Source of the DNA: JALSNL01 sp036479585
GTDB lineage: Bacteria; Bacteroidota; Ignavibacteria; Ignavibacteriales; Melioribacteraceae
Direction of reading: 5' to 3'
DNA length: 64,000 nucleotides
Assembly (NCBI GenBank): GCA_965224785.1
Contig: OZ245062.1
Coordinates: forward strand, 1,922,001-1,986,000
This document shows positions 27,847 to 36,027 of this stretch, piece after piece. Positions within the stretch are counted from its first letter, which is position 1, and every line of letters starts with the position of its first letter. A program made the position numbers and the translations under genes. Below the pieces are notes generated by a model. It was not told where the DNA came from. It did no database searches and was given only the letters and a program-made list of their open reading frames with translations.

Positions 27847-28944
27847 TTATTTGTGAGAATATTTTTCAACAATCTTTTCCATTTCAACTGTTTGGTTTTC
27901 AATGCTTTCTAATAATGTAAACTGAGTTCTCGCTCTTACCAAATTGTGTTCGGCATAAGCAGTACTATAATAAATATCGTTCAGAATATAATCAGTTAAA
28001 AATCTAATTGCTTGCTCATACACAATTACTTTTGCTCCGTAAATTAGATTTTCAATTTCTACTTCTTGTAAAACTTCAGATAACTCTTCAAGATATCCTT
28101 TTACCAATTCTTCAAATATTTCTATTCTCATAAAAACTTTTGAGGAGTCTTTTTCATCTTCTTCAACCGGACTTGTTGATGTTCTTACCATATCTCCAAA
28201 ATCATACAAAATCGTCCCAGGCATAATAGTATCAAGGTCAATAACACATTCTCCTTTGTGCGTTTCCTTATTTAGCATAACATTATTAATCTTTGTGTCA
28301 TTGTGCGTAATTCTAATTGGCAGCTCTCCATTACTTATAAGTTCAGTTATTTTTTTTGATAATGACTTATACTTATTTGCTAATTTTATTTCTTCTTGTA
28401 AAAGTTCAACTCTACCAACTGGGTTTTCTTTGATGGCTTTTTCATAAGCAATCAATCTACTTTCAAGGCTATGAAAGTTTGGAATTGAATCCTTATAACT
28501 TTCCACTTCTGCATCAATCAAATATTTTTGGAAACAACCAAATGCCTTTGCGGCTTGATATGCTTGCTCTTTGGTCTCAACTGTTTCAACAGTATATGCA
28601 TTTTGAATAAAGAAAACGGAACACCAATAATCTTCATTTTTATCTAAGTAATGAAATTTAGAATCTTTAGTTTCAACTAGCTGCATTACTTTATTAGAAA
28701 TTTCTTTAACATTTTCAGCTTTTAACTTTTTTGTAATATGCTCAATTACATTTGCGGTATTATCAACAACTATCTGCGGACTTTTAAAAACATATTTATT
28801 TATTTTTCGTAGAATATACTTTACCTTAACTCCAGCTTGATTAAACGTAATAAGGAACGTATCATTTATATGTCCGCTCCCAAAAGGTTGGGCTTCAATA
28901 AAATCCCCATAAATTCTAAAGTTAGATATTATTTTCTCAATCAT
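27847..28944 (-). CDS. Aminoglycoside-phosphotransferase-fold sugar kinase (NahK-like)
   Basis: 365 residues from ATG 28944; the frame extends 20 codons upstream but that part lies inside the previous gene. Motifs: AQPFGSGHINDTFLITF (nucleotide loop), KYILRKINKYVFK (ATP lysine), LPIRITHNDTKINNVMLN (catalytic Asp/Asn) and GECVIDLDTIMPGTILYDFGD (metal Asp). This matches N-acetylhexosamine 1-kinase-like enzymes that phosphorylate the anomeric OH. The start overlaps the upstream nucleotidyltransferase by eight bases, so the sugar-1-phosphate product is probably passed to that enzyme. Family is secure; sugar identity (GlcNAc, GalNAc, mannose or other) is not. Confidence 0.85.
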   Translation of the reverse strand: MIEKIISNFRIYGDFIEAQPFGSGHINDTFLITFNQAGVKVKYILRKINKYVFKSPQIVVDNTANVIEHITKKLKAENVKEISNKVMQLVETKDSKFHYLDKNEDYWCSVFFIQNAYTVETVETKEQAYQAAKAFGCFQKYLIDAEVESYKDSIPNFHSLESRLIAYEKAIKENPVGRVELLQEEIKLANKYKSLSKKITELISNGELPIRITHNDTKINNVMLNKETHKGECVIDLDTIMPGTILYDFGDMVRTSTSPVEEDEKDSSKVFMRIEIFEELVKGYLEELSEVLQEVEIENLIYGAKVIVYEQAIRFLTDYILNDIYYSTAYAEHNLVRARTQFTLLESIENQTVEMEKIVEKYSHK

Positions 28945-29857
28945 TTTTAGCCCATAACTTTTTTGGATAAATACCTTGCTCAACCAAACTTGCAATTCTC
29001 TCAATAGCTATAGGCTTATCCTCCGAATAAGTTAAGCCAAACCAACTGGCATTAGTCTCTAGTGTTTTTACTTTCACTTCATTACTATCAATAAGTTTTC
29101 CAACAACAGTTGGCATAAAAAATTCTGCTTTTAAATTTTTCTTATTCTCATCCATAAACTCAAAAAAATATTTTTCAAACTTACTAAAGACTGATGGAGT
29201 AAAAGCAAACATATTCATAGATACAATTTCATTTCCAGTTAACTGTTGCCATTTTTCTTTTTCATCTTTGAAAATTATTTTCGAATCTTCAGTTTTAATT
29301 TGAGTTCTTTCTACAATAGAGGCAAGATGGTTTTCACTATCAACTTCACAAACTCCGCGAGATACAGCTCCAAACTCAGACAAAGTATTTTGCATCTTAT
29401 ACCCTACCAAAGCATATTCATCTTCTGAGCTAATTGAAGTTAAAAAATCTGCGGCAATTTTAAATGATTCTGCTCCATAAAAATCATCAGCATTTACTAC
29501 AGCAAATGGTTCACTAATTGCTGAAGCCGCCATCATTAGTGCGTGACCAGTTCCCCAAGGTTTTTCTCTTTCTTTAGGATAGGCAATTGACGAGTGTACA
29601 TTCTCTAGTTCTTGAAAGACAAGAGCTGTTTCAATTTCTGTTGGAAGTTCGTTTAGAATTACCTCTTGAAATTCATCGTTAAAACTTTCTCTAATAACAT
29701 AAACTATTTTACCGAAGCCGGCTTTTATAGCATCGTAAACAGAGTAGTCAATAATTCGTTCTCCAGATGGGCCAATTCTATCAATTTGTTTTAAGCTTCC
29801 ATAACGTGAGCCTAATCCAGCTGCAAGTATTAGAAGTGTTGGTTTAGTTTTATTCAT
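28937..29857 (-). CDS. Sugar-1-phosphate nucleotidyltransferase
   Basis: 306 residues, GT-A-like pyrophosphorylase fold. LLILAAGLGSRYGSLKQIDR is the nucleotide loop (GxGxR with the activating Lys). WGTGHALMMAASAI and FAVVNADDFYGAESF (metal Asp) follow, then LVGYKMQNTLSEFGAVSRG. It would activate a sugar-1-phosphate with UTP, CTP or GTP in the cytoplasm. It overlaps the NahK-like kinase gene, which would make its sugar-1-phosphate substrate; this is a salvage route from free sugar to nucleotide sugar. It has no left-handed beta-helix, so it is not GlmU. Confidence 0.87.
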   Translation of the reverse strand: MNKTKPTLLILAAGLGSRYGSLKQIDRIGPSGERIIDYSVYDAIKAGFGKIVYVIRESFNDEFQEVILNELPTEIETALVFQELENVHSSIAYPKEREKPWGTGHALMMAASAISEPFAVVNADDFYGAESFKIAADFLTSISSEDEYALVGYKMQNTLSEFGAVSRGVCEVDSENHLASIVERTQIKTEDSKIIFKDEKEKWQQLTGNEIVSMNMFAFTPSVFSKFEKYFFEFMDENKKNLKAEFFMPTVVGKLIDSNEVKVKTLETNASWFGLTYSEDKPIAIERIASLVEQGIYPKKLWAKND

Positions 29858-30002
29858 AAAATATTTATTGCCTTTATATCATCACCAGTAATAAGTCCAT
29901 TAAGTATTTTTTTTGAATTGTTCTTATGAAGAGTATCTTAAATTTTCACAAGAGCAATACTAAATATTTTTTATTACAAATAAAATTTTGTTTTATATTT
30001 CT

Positions 30003-31328
30003 TTAGACCTTCTTCCCTTCTCCGGGAACTGGAATACTTTTATCAATATTAACCTTGCCTAACACATATTTTTCTGGCCCTAATCTTAAATTCGAATTCA
30101 TAACTTCATCCCATGTAACTTCTTTACCAGTATATGCAGACATCCTACCCATTATTGCACACATTGTTGAGACAGCGGTATTCTCTGCTTCTACATAAGG
30201 TTTGTTTTCCCTAATTGCTTTTACCAAGTCAATATGTTCTTGAACGTACGGAGATATTTTTACTCTGTCATTCTTCTCTTCCCCTTCTACTTGAGGATAT
30301 TTATATTCCCATATTGTCTCACCTTTGGAATCAAATATTTCATTCTTACAATTACTAAATCCATTTACACCAGTTATATTTTCAGATACATTACTAGTAC
30401 AGCCATCTATTTGTCTGCTCATACTTTGCATATGCATTCCATTTTCATATTCAAAATCTATGCTAAAATTATCATATTGATTCCCAGTTACTCTTCTATG
30501 TCTTGAACCAAATCCAACAGCTTTTATGGGATGCTTTTCTGTGAACCAATTTATCACATCAATATTATGGACATGTTGCTCAACTATATGATCACCAGAA
30601 AGCCACGTCCAGTTAACCCAATCTCTAATCATGTATTCCATTTCTGTCCACTCAGATTTATGGTTTCTATACCAAAGCTGACTTTGATTCCAATAACAAT
30701 TTGCTGAAACAATCTCGCCTATTTTACCTTCATAGATTTCCTTAAAAGTTGCAACATAATCTCGTTGATGTCTCCTCTGAGTCCCCGTACCAACAACCAA
30801 TCCAAGAGCCTCTGCTTTTTTAGATGATGCAATAATTGATCTCGCACCAACCGGATCAACTGCAACTGGTTTTTCCATAAATACATTTTTTCTAGCATTT
30901 ACAGCTGCTGCAAATTGCATTGGACGGAAGTGAGGAGGCGTTGCTAAAATTATTATATCTACTCCTGAATCAATCACTTTTTCGTACGCATCAAAGCCAA
31001 TAAAACAATTTTCTTCTGAGACAGTTTCTTGTTTTTCATCAAATATTTTTTTCTTACATCTATCAAGTCTATCTTGAAATACATCCCCAAGAGCATGGAT
31101 TTTTAGATTAGAGCCTGCACTTAGAAAATTAATTGCCGCTCCTGTTCCTCTTCCTCCACAACCGATCAACCCAGCTTTAAGAACTTTTCCATCTGGTGCT
31201 TGATCTACAAATTTTTTGGTTTCCATTTTTCTCTTTTTCTTACTTGCAACACTACAGCCAACAATAAGTCCGGTTGTAGCAACAGCACCAACAGTTAAAA
31301 AGTTTCTTCTGTTAATATTTTTTGACAT
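30003..31328 (-). CDS. Tat-exported Gfo/Idh/MocA oxidoreductase, probable lipoprotein
   Basis: 441 residues. The N-terminus NRRNFLTVGAVATTGLIVGC combines a twin-arginine motif (Arg7-Arg8) with a lipobox ending in Cys25, so a folded, cofactor-loaded lipoprotein is predicted. Rossmann motif AGLIGCGGRGTGAA; FMEKPVAVDP holds the active-site Lys; WTWLSGDHIVEQHVHNIDVINW holds the conserved His residues. It is the third gene of an operon with a Tat-exported TIM-barrel protein and a tetraheme cytochrome, so it likely oxidises a sugar outside the cytoplasm. GAGGTAATCC precedes the ATG. Bound NAD(P) and substrate are family-based inference. Confidence 0.88.
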   Translation of the reverse strand: MSKNINRRNFLTVGAVATTGLIVGCSVASKKKRKMETKKFVDQAPDGKVLKAGLIGCGGRGTGAAINFLSAGSNLKIHALGDVFQDRLDRCKKKIFDEKQETVSEENCFIGFDAYEKVIDSGVDIIILATPPHFRPMQFAAAVNARKNVFMEKPVAVDPVGARSIIASSKKAEALGLVVGTGTQRRHQRDYVATFKEIYEGKIGEIVSANCYWNQSQLWYRNHKSEWTEMEYMIRDWVNWTWLSGDHIVEQHVHNIDVINWFTEKHPIKAVGFGSRHRRVTGNQYDNFSIDFEYENGMHMQSMSRQIDGCTSNVSENITGVNGFSNCKNEIFDSKGETIWEYKYPQVEGEEKNDRVKISPYVQEHIDLVKAIRENKPYVEAENTAVSTMCAIMGRMSAYTGKEVTWDEVMNSNLRLGPEKYVLGKVNIDKSIPVPGEGKKV

Positions 31329-31382
31329 AGGATTACCTCAAACATTTGTTTTGAAAATAATTAATTTATTCTAAATTTCATT

Positions 31383-32906
31383 TTACTTTGAAGAAATCAT
31401 TTCTTCCGTAAATTCACATACTACTCTAAATCCAACATCTTTACAATCAGAATACCACCACAAACTTTTTGGAATTTGTGGATCAGTCATCATCCAATTT
31501 TTATGTTTAGTAAAATCTCTTGAAGCGATTCTAAGTTCAGATGCATCACTTTTATATGAGCCGCCTTTAACAACATGTTCAGTGCCAGTTTGTGGACCTG
31601 TTGGATTTGTTACATTGGAGCTACTCGTGTAAATATTATAAGTGTCATCACTATAAAAATCGGAACAAAATTCTTTTACATTTCCCAACATATTTAATAG
31701 TCCAAATGGGTTTGGCATAATGGTTTCATAAGTGCTAGTTTTATTTCCACTATTCTCTTTATAAATAACATAAGAAGCAATTCTATTTGTGTCTGCTCCT
31801 ATCAAAGATTTCCAAAACCCCTTGCTAGTATAGTCAGAAGGATTACCCTTAAAATAATATGCTCCCTTACTATTCCCTCGACTTGCAAATTCCCATTCAG
31901 CCTCAGTTGGTAATCTGTACTTTCTTCCGGTTTTTTGTGAAAGCCATTCGCAATATCTTTCAGCAGCAAAATGTGTCATTGTAATTGCTGGTCTTTTTCC
32001 TTTCCCCCAACCTTGTCCAGGATTTCCATAAGCAGGTGTTGGACCAGAAATTGCATCAACCTTTTTATCTGATTTCATTAAATTAACTTGGTCTTCGGTT
32101 CTTCCTTCTTTACTTGTTTCTTTGATAAATGTATTGTACTCATCCCAACTAACTTCAGTTTTCCCAATCCAAAATTGATTAAGGGAAACACTAACTTGAG
32201 GTCCTTCATCACTTTCTCTTAACTCTTCATCATCCGGACTTCCTAACATAAATTTCCCTTTAGGAATTGCAATCATTTCAAAATCCACTTTTGAATCTAT
32301 GATAACCTCTTTGAAATTTTCAAAAGAATTTACAATTGTTAATGATTTATAAATTTCTTTTTCAATAAAACTATCTGAAATTATATTTGCACTTTTTTCA
32401 TGATAATGACCAGTTTCCAAATGACAATTTATACATCTAATTTTATCCTTCTTTTGATCGAAATACAAATGAGCATCTTCGCCTTTTCTTGAGAGATCGG
32501 GAGGGAATAAATTTTTATGACAGTTCAAACAGCCCGACTGATATACATGATGAATTGCAGATTCTCTTTGCGACATTTGCTGCCAATTAAATTCCGAGGA
32601 ATCTTTCATAACAATTCCGTAAATATCTTTAGCTCCGGAAGAAATTTTTGCTGTAAATTTTTCAATTCCGCTTGGAGGTAAATGGCAGTCAACACAATTT
32701 ACAGTTACTCCACTTTTGTTATAAACGTGTGGGCCAATTTTCCACGACTGAGTTGCCTGCGGATGAACATGACAAGATTCACAATATTCATTTGTTGAAG
32801 TTTCTTGCCATCCATAGTTAGCCAAAAATAAAAAAACTACACCGAGAATAAATGATAAGAAATACATGTTAAATATTGTATGCTTCTTTTTCTTCTTTAC
32901 AGTCAT
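31383..32906 (-). CDS. NapC/NrfH-type tetraheme cytochrome c fused to a SUMF1/FGE-fold domain
   Basis: 507 residues. One N-terminal membrane anchor (about residues 11-31) is followed by four heme motifs: CESCH (42-46), CVDCH (71-75), CLNCH (126-130) and CINCH (158-162), in the spacing of NrfH/NapC quinol dehydrogenases. From about residue 210 a SUMF1/FGE-sulfatase fold follows: GKFMLGSPDDEE, IGKTEVSWDEYN, KYRLPTEAEWEFASRG, LNMLGNVKEFCSD, VVKGGSY and DVGFRVVCEF. The segment GGSYKSDASELRIASR lacks the paired catalytic Cys of true formylglycine-generating enzymes, so binding or scaffolding is likelier. The start overlaps the upstream stop (TAATG). Likely passes electrons between the quinone pool and the exported oxidoreductase. 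Confidence 0.88.
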   Translation of the reverse strand: MTVKKKKKHTIFNMYFLSFILGVVFLFLANYGWQETSTNEYCESCHVHPQATQSWKIGPHVYNKSGVTVNCVDCHLPPSGIEKFTAKISSGAKDIYGIVMKDSSEFNWQQMSQRESAIHHVYQSGCLNCHKNLFPPDLSRKGEDAHLYFDQKKDKIRCINCHLETGHYHEKSANIISDSFIEKEIYKSLTIVNSFENFKEVIIDSKVDFEMIAIPKGKFMLGSPDDEELRESDEGPQVSVSLNQFWIGKTEVSWDEYNTFIKETSKEGRTEDQVNLMKSDKKVDAISGPTPAYGNPGQGWGKGKRPAITMTHFAAERYCEWLSQKTGRKYRLPTEAEWEFASRGNSKGAYYFKGNPSDYTSKGFWKSLIGADTNRIASYVIYKENSGNKTSTYETIMPNPFGLLNMLGNVKEFCSDFYSDDTYNIYTSSSNVTNPTGPQTGTEHVVKGGSYKSDASELRIASRDFTKHKNWMMTDPQIPKSLWWYSDCKDVGFRVVCEFTEEMISSK

Positions 32907-33862
32907 TAAAAATCATCACTCTTTTTATAAGCTTCAATCACGGCAATCTCTCCAGACTTCCCTTTCTGACTATTACCATGTTCCATTCCCAAAATTCCCT
33001 TAAAACCTTTTTTATAAATATGTTTAAATACATTTTTATAATTCACTTCACCCGTTGTTGGTTCATTCCTACCAGGATTATCTCCAATTTGGAAGTAAGC
33101 AATTTCATCCCAAGCAGCATCTATGTTAGGAATTAAATTACCTTCTGTTATTTGTTGATGATATAGATCATCAAGAATTTTACACGATGGACTATCAACT
33201 GCTTTACATATTTGATATGCTTGAGAAATTTTTGTTAAGAACAATCCGGGATGATTAAAAAAGTTTAGCGGTTCAAGAACTATAACTAATCCATGTGGTT
33301 CTAAAATTCCGCAAGCTTGTTTTAATGACTCAACTACATTTGCAGTTTGATAGTCGAACTCCAAACGCAAATCAACATGTCCAGGAACAACAGTCATCCA
33401 TTTTGCATTTACTCGTTTTGCAACATCAACAGAGTCTCTAATATCCTTAAGAAACTCATCTCTTAAATTTTGTTTGCCACTTGCTAAGTTGGGTTCATTC
33501 CAATAAATTTTGTGTGCAACAAAAACTCCCATGCTCATATCTAGTCGAGTCATTTCTGCTACTATTCTTTTTTGATCGCTTAGTGATTTTGATTTCATTC
33601 CATTATCTTCAATTGCTTTAAACCCATGATCAGCCATAAATTTTAATTGATCAACATAATCCTCGCCAGCATTATGTTTGAACATTCCAAAATGTGGAGC
33701 GTACTTCAAATTAAATTTATGCTCAGTAATAATTAAATTATTATTGGGTTTTGCTAAAAGACTATTCCCACCAATTGATAATGCAGCTGCCGTAAGTGAA
33801 GCAGTTTTAATAAAATCTCGCCTCTCCATTTTCTTTGAAATAATTTCAGTTTTGTTTTTCAT
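32906..33862 (-). CDS. Tat-signal sugar isomerase/epimerase-like TIM-barrel protein
   Basis: 318 residues. The N-terminus has a Tat motif (MERRDFIKTASLTAAALSIGG); the second in-frame ATG (codon 12) could also serve as start. The barrel carries metal ligands typical of the xylose-isomerase-like group: Glu in GLVIVLEPLNFF, Asp in SCKILDDLYHQQ, His in GVFVAHKIYW, Asp in YFQIGDNPGRNEP and Glu in GILGMEHGNS. The motif GDNPGRxEPxTGE is that of hydroxypyruvate isomerase-like proteins. The export signal makes it an extracytoplasmic enzyme, probably acting on a keto-sugar made by the co-operonic oxidoreductase. First gene of the three-gene unit 33862 to 30003. Confidence 0.86.
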   Translation of the reverse strand: MKNKTEIISKKMERRDFIKTASLTAAALSIGGNSLLAKPNNNLIITEHKFNLKYAPHFGMFKHNAGEDYVDQLKFMADHGFKAIEDNGMKSKSLSDQKRIVAEMTRLDMSMGVFVAHKIYWNEPNLASGKQNLRDEFLKDIRDSVDVAKRVNAKWMTVVPGHVDLRLEFDYQTANVVESLKQACGILEPHGLVIVLEPLNFFNHPGLFLTKISQAYQICKAVDSPSCKILDDLYHQQITEGNLIPNIDAAWDEIAYFQIGDNPGRNEPTTGEVNYKNVFKHIYKKGFKGILGMEHGNSQKGKSGEIAVIEAYKKSDDF

Positions 33863-34085
33863 TTTAGAACCTACTGTTTGTTTTCAAAATGATTTATTAA
33901 AATTTGACGACTAATATTTTGTATTACTTGCTAAACCAAATAACAATTTTAGAATTGTATATGAATGAAATATAATAATAATGAAATCGTTTGTTTAACA
34001 CAAAGAATAAAGAATCTTTTAAGATTTTTTTTTAATTTAACATTGTGTTTAATCTAATAAGATTTATTTCTAATCTGGAGAAACT
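33863..34085. promoter_or_regulatory. Divergent promoter region with operator-like motifs
   Basis: 223 bases between the divergent genes 32906-33862 and 34086-36002. It holds AAATCGTTTG (33984-33993), close to the operator-like decamer found near 55979 and 59770, and a 25-base element (33937-33961) nearly identical to 59788-59812. The ACAATT-AGAATTGT inverted repeat (33942-33957) lies within it. Start sites cannot be placed with confidence. Confidence 0.5.
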
Positions 34086-36002
34086 ATGAAATTTACTTTA
34101 CCAATGTTATTTGAAAATAGTGTAGAAAAATATCCTAACAATATTTTGATGTTAGAAAAACACGATGGCAAGTATGAAGGAACAACTTACAAAGAGATGC
34201 AACCGTTAGTCCATAACTTTGCAGCCGGATTGTTAAAGCTTGGTTTGCAAAAAGGTGAAAGAGTTGCTCTTATTTCAGAAGGTAGAAATGACTGGGTAAT
34301 GAGTGAATTGGGAATAGTTTTTATTGGAGCTATAAACGTTCCGGTTTCTGTAAAAGTTAATGAGCTTAATGATTTGAAATTTAGATTAGCACATTCGGGA
34401 TGTAAGTTTGTAATTGTTTCAAAAAACCAACTTGAAAAAATTAGAAAAATTGAAATTGATTTACCAGAACTTGAAAAAATAATTATTCTTGATGAAGTCT
34501 CAGATGTTAAAAGTAACGAAATAACTAAAGACCAAGTCTTATCTATTGGTAAAAAATACTTAGAAACAAATGAGGAAAATTTTAGAAATATTTGGCAATC
34601 TTTATCAAACGATGATTATGCAAACATCTGTTATACCTCTGGTACTACTGCCGATCCTAAGGGAATTATTTTAACACATAGAAATTACACCTCTAATATT
34701 GAACAAGCTAATGCAGTAATTCCAGTTCCAGAATATTACTCTTCCCTTTTGATATTACCTTGGGATCATTCTTTCGCACATACAGTTGGGATTTATTTTC
34801 TAATGAAAAATGGTGCAAGTATGTCCTCCGTTGAGATTGGGAAAACTCCACTAGAGACTTTGAAAAATATTTCAAAAAATATTAAGGAAACAAAACCAGT
34901 CTTCCTTTTAAGTGTACCTGCTCTTGCTAAAAATTTCAAAAAAAATATTGAGAATGGGATTAAAGCTAAAGGTCCAAAAGTAGAAGCTCTATTTAACAAA
35001 GCTTTAAAAATGTCTTACGCGTATAATGGTAACGGGTTTAATAAAGGAAAGGGATTGCAAAAATTAAAAATTCCTATGCTAAAGTTTTACGATAAAATTT
35101 TGTTTAGTAAAATTCGAGCAGGCTTTGGTGGTAAACTAGAATTCTTCTTTGGTGGCGGAGCTTTGTTAGATATTGAATTGCAAAAATTCTTCTATGCACT
35201 TGGCATTCCAATGTTGCAAGGTTATGGATTAAGTGAGGCGTCCCCAATAATATCAGCCAATGTTCCTACTCTACATAAAATGGGTTCTTCAGGAAAAATA
35301 ATTGACAATCTTGAAGTTAAAATTGTTGATGCCGAAGGAAACGATTTACCGCAAGGTGGAAAAGGAGAGATTATTTGCAAAGGTGGAAATGTTATGGCTG
35401 GCTATTGGAAAAACGATAGAGCCACTGCAGAAACTATAAAAGATGGCTGGCTTTACACTGGAGATATGGGTTACTTTGATTCTGATGATTTCTTATATGT
35501 GTTGGGTAGATTTAAAAGTTTACTAATTGGAAGCGATGGAGAAAAATTTAGTCCCGAAGGAATTGAAGAAGCTATAGTTGATCAATCTCCATTTATTGAA
35601 CAAATTATGCTATACAATACTCAGTCAAACTATACTGTTGCTTTGTTATTCCCAAACAAAGCGGCACTAATTCAAGAAATAAAAAATAGAGAATTTTCTC
35701 TTGATAGTGATGATGCAAAAAATGAAATAACAAAAATACTTCGTGCAGAAATTGATGAGTATAAAAAAAATGGCAAATTTTCCGGAATGTTTCCAGAGCG
35801 ATGGCTACCATCTGCAATAGGAATTCTTGGCGAAGGTTTTACTGAACAAAATCAATTCTTAAATACTACCTTAAAAATGGTACGTGGAAAAATTACAGAT
35901 TTTTATATGAGCAGAATTGAGTACTTACTAACTTCAGCAGGTAAGGACATAACTAATCAACAAAATCTTAAAATTATTTCTCATTGGGAAATGGAAGAAT
36001 AA
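34086..36002 (+). CDS. AMP-dependent long-chain acyl-CoA ligase
   Basis: 638 residues. ANL-superfamily motifs: CYTSGTTADPKGIILTHRN (P-loop, A3), FGGGALLDIELQKFF, QGYGLSEASPIIS (A5), GWLYTGDMGYFD (A7) and LGRFKSLLIGSDGEKFSPEGIEE (A8/A10; the catalytic Lys is in the last segment). It has the long-chain acyl-CoA synthetase length and order, with a C-terminal extension. It activates a fatty acid to acyl-CoA in the cytoplasm or at the membrane. GGAGAAACT precedes the ATG. It is the first of two genes on the plus strand, which sets it apart from the carbohydrate genes around it; the link to the exported propeller protein is not obvious. Confidence 0.9.
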   Translation: MKFTLPMLFENSVEKYPNNILMLEKHDGKYEGTTYKEMQPLVHNFAAGLLKLGLQKGERVALISEGRNDWVMSELGIVFIGAINVPVSVKVNELNDLKFRLAHSGCKFVIVSKNQLEKIRKIEIDLPELEKIIILDEVSDVKSNEITKDQVLSIGKKYLETNEENFRNIWQSLSNDDYANICYTSGTTADPKGIILTHRNYTSNIEQANAVIPVPEYYSSLLILPWDHSFAHTVGIYFLMKNGASMSSVEIGKTPLETLKNISKNIKETKPVFLLSVPALAKNFKKNIENGIKAKGPKVEALFNKALKMSYAYNGNGFNKGKGLQKLKIPMLKFYDKILFSKIRAGFGGKLEFFFGGGALLDIELQKFFYALGIPMLQGYGLSEASPIISANVPTLHKMGSSGKIIDNLEVKIVDAEGNDLPQGGKGEIICKGGNVMAGYWKNDRATAETIKDGWLYTGDMGYFDSDDFLYVLGRFKSLLIGSDGEKFSPEGIEEAIVDQSPFIEQIMLYNTQSNYTVALLFPNKAALIQEIKNREFSLDSDDAKNEITKILRAEIDEYKKNGKFSGMFPERWLPSAIGILGEGFTEQNQFLNTTLKMVRGKITDFYMSRIEYLLTSAGKDITNQQNLKIISHWEMEE

Positions 36003-36027
36003 GATACTTTTATAAGGAGCCTTTAAA

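Noticed and set aside
27847..29004. A longer N-terminus for the NahK-like kinase from 29004
   Set aside because: The extra 20 codons overlap the end of the nucleotidyltransferase gene in another frame and do not resemble the family's N-terminus.
31383..32906. Calling the fusion protein a formylglycine-generating sulfatase activator
   Set aside because: The fold is present but the Cys-containing active-site segment has no Cys, and no sulfatase gene is in the window.
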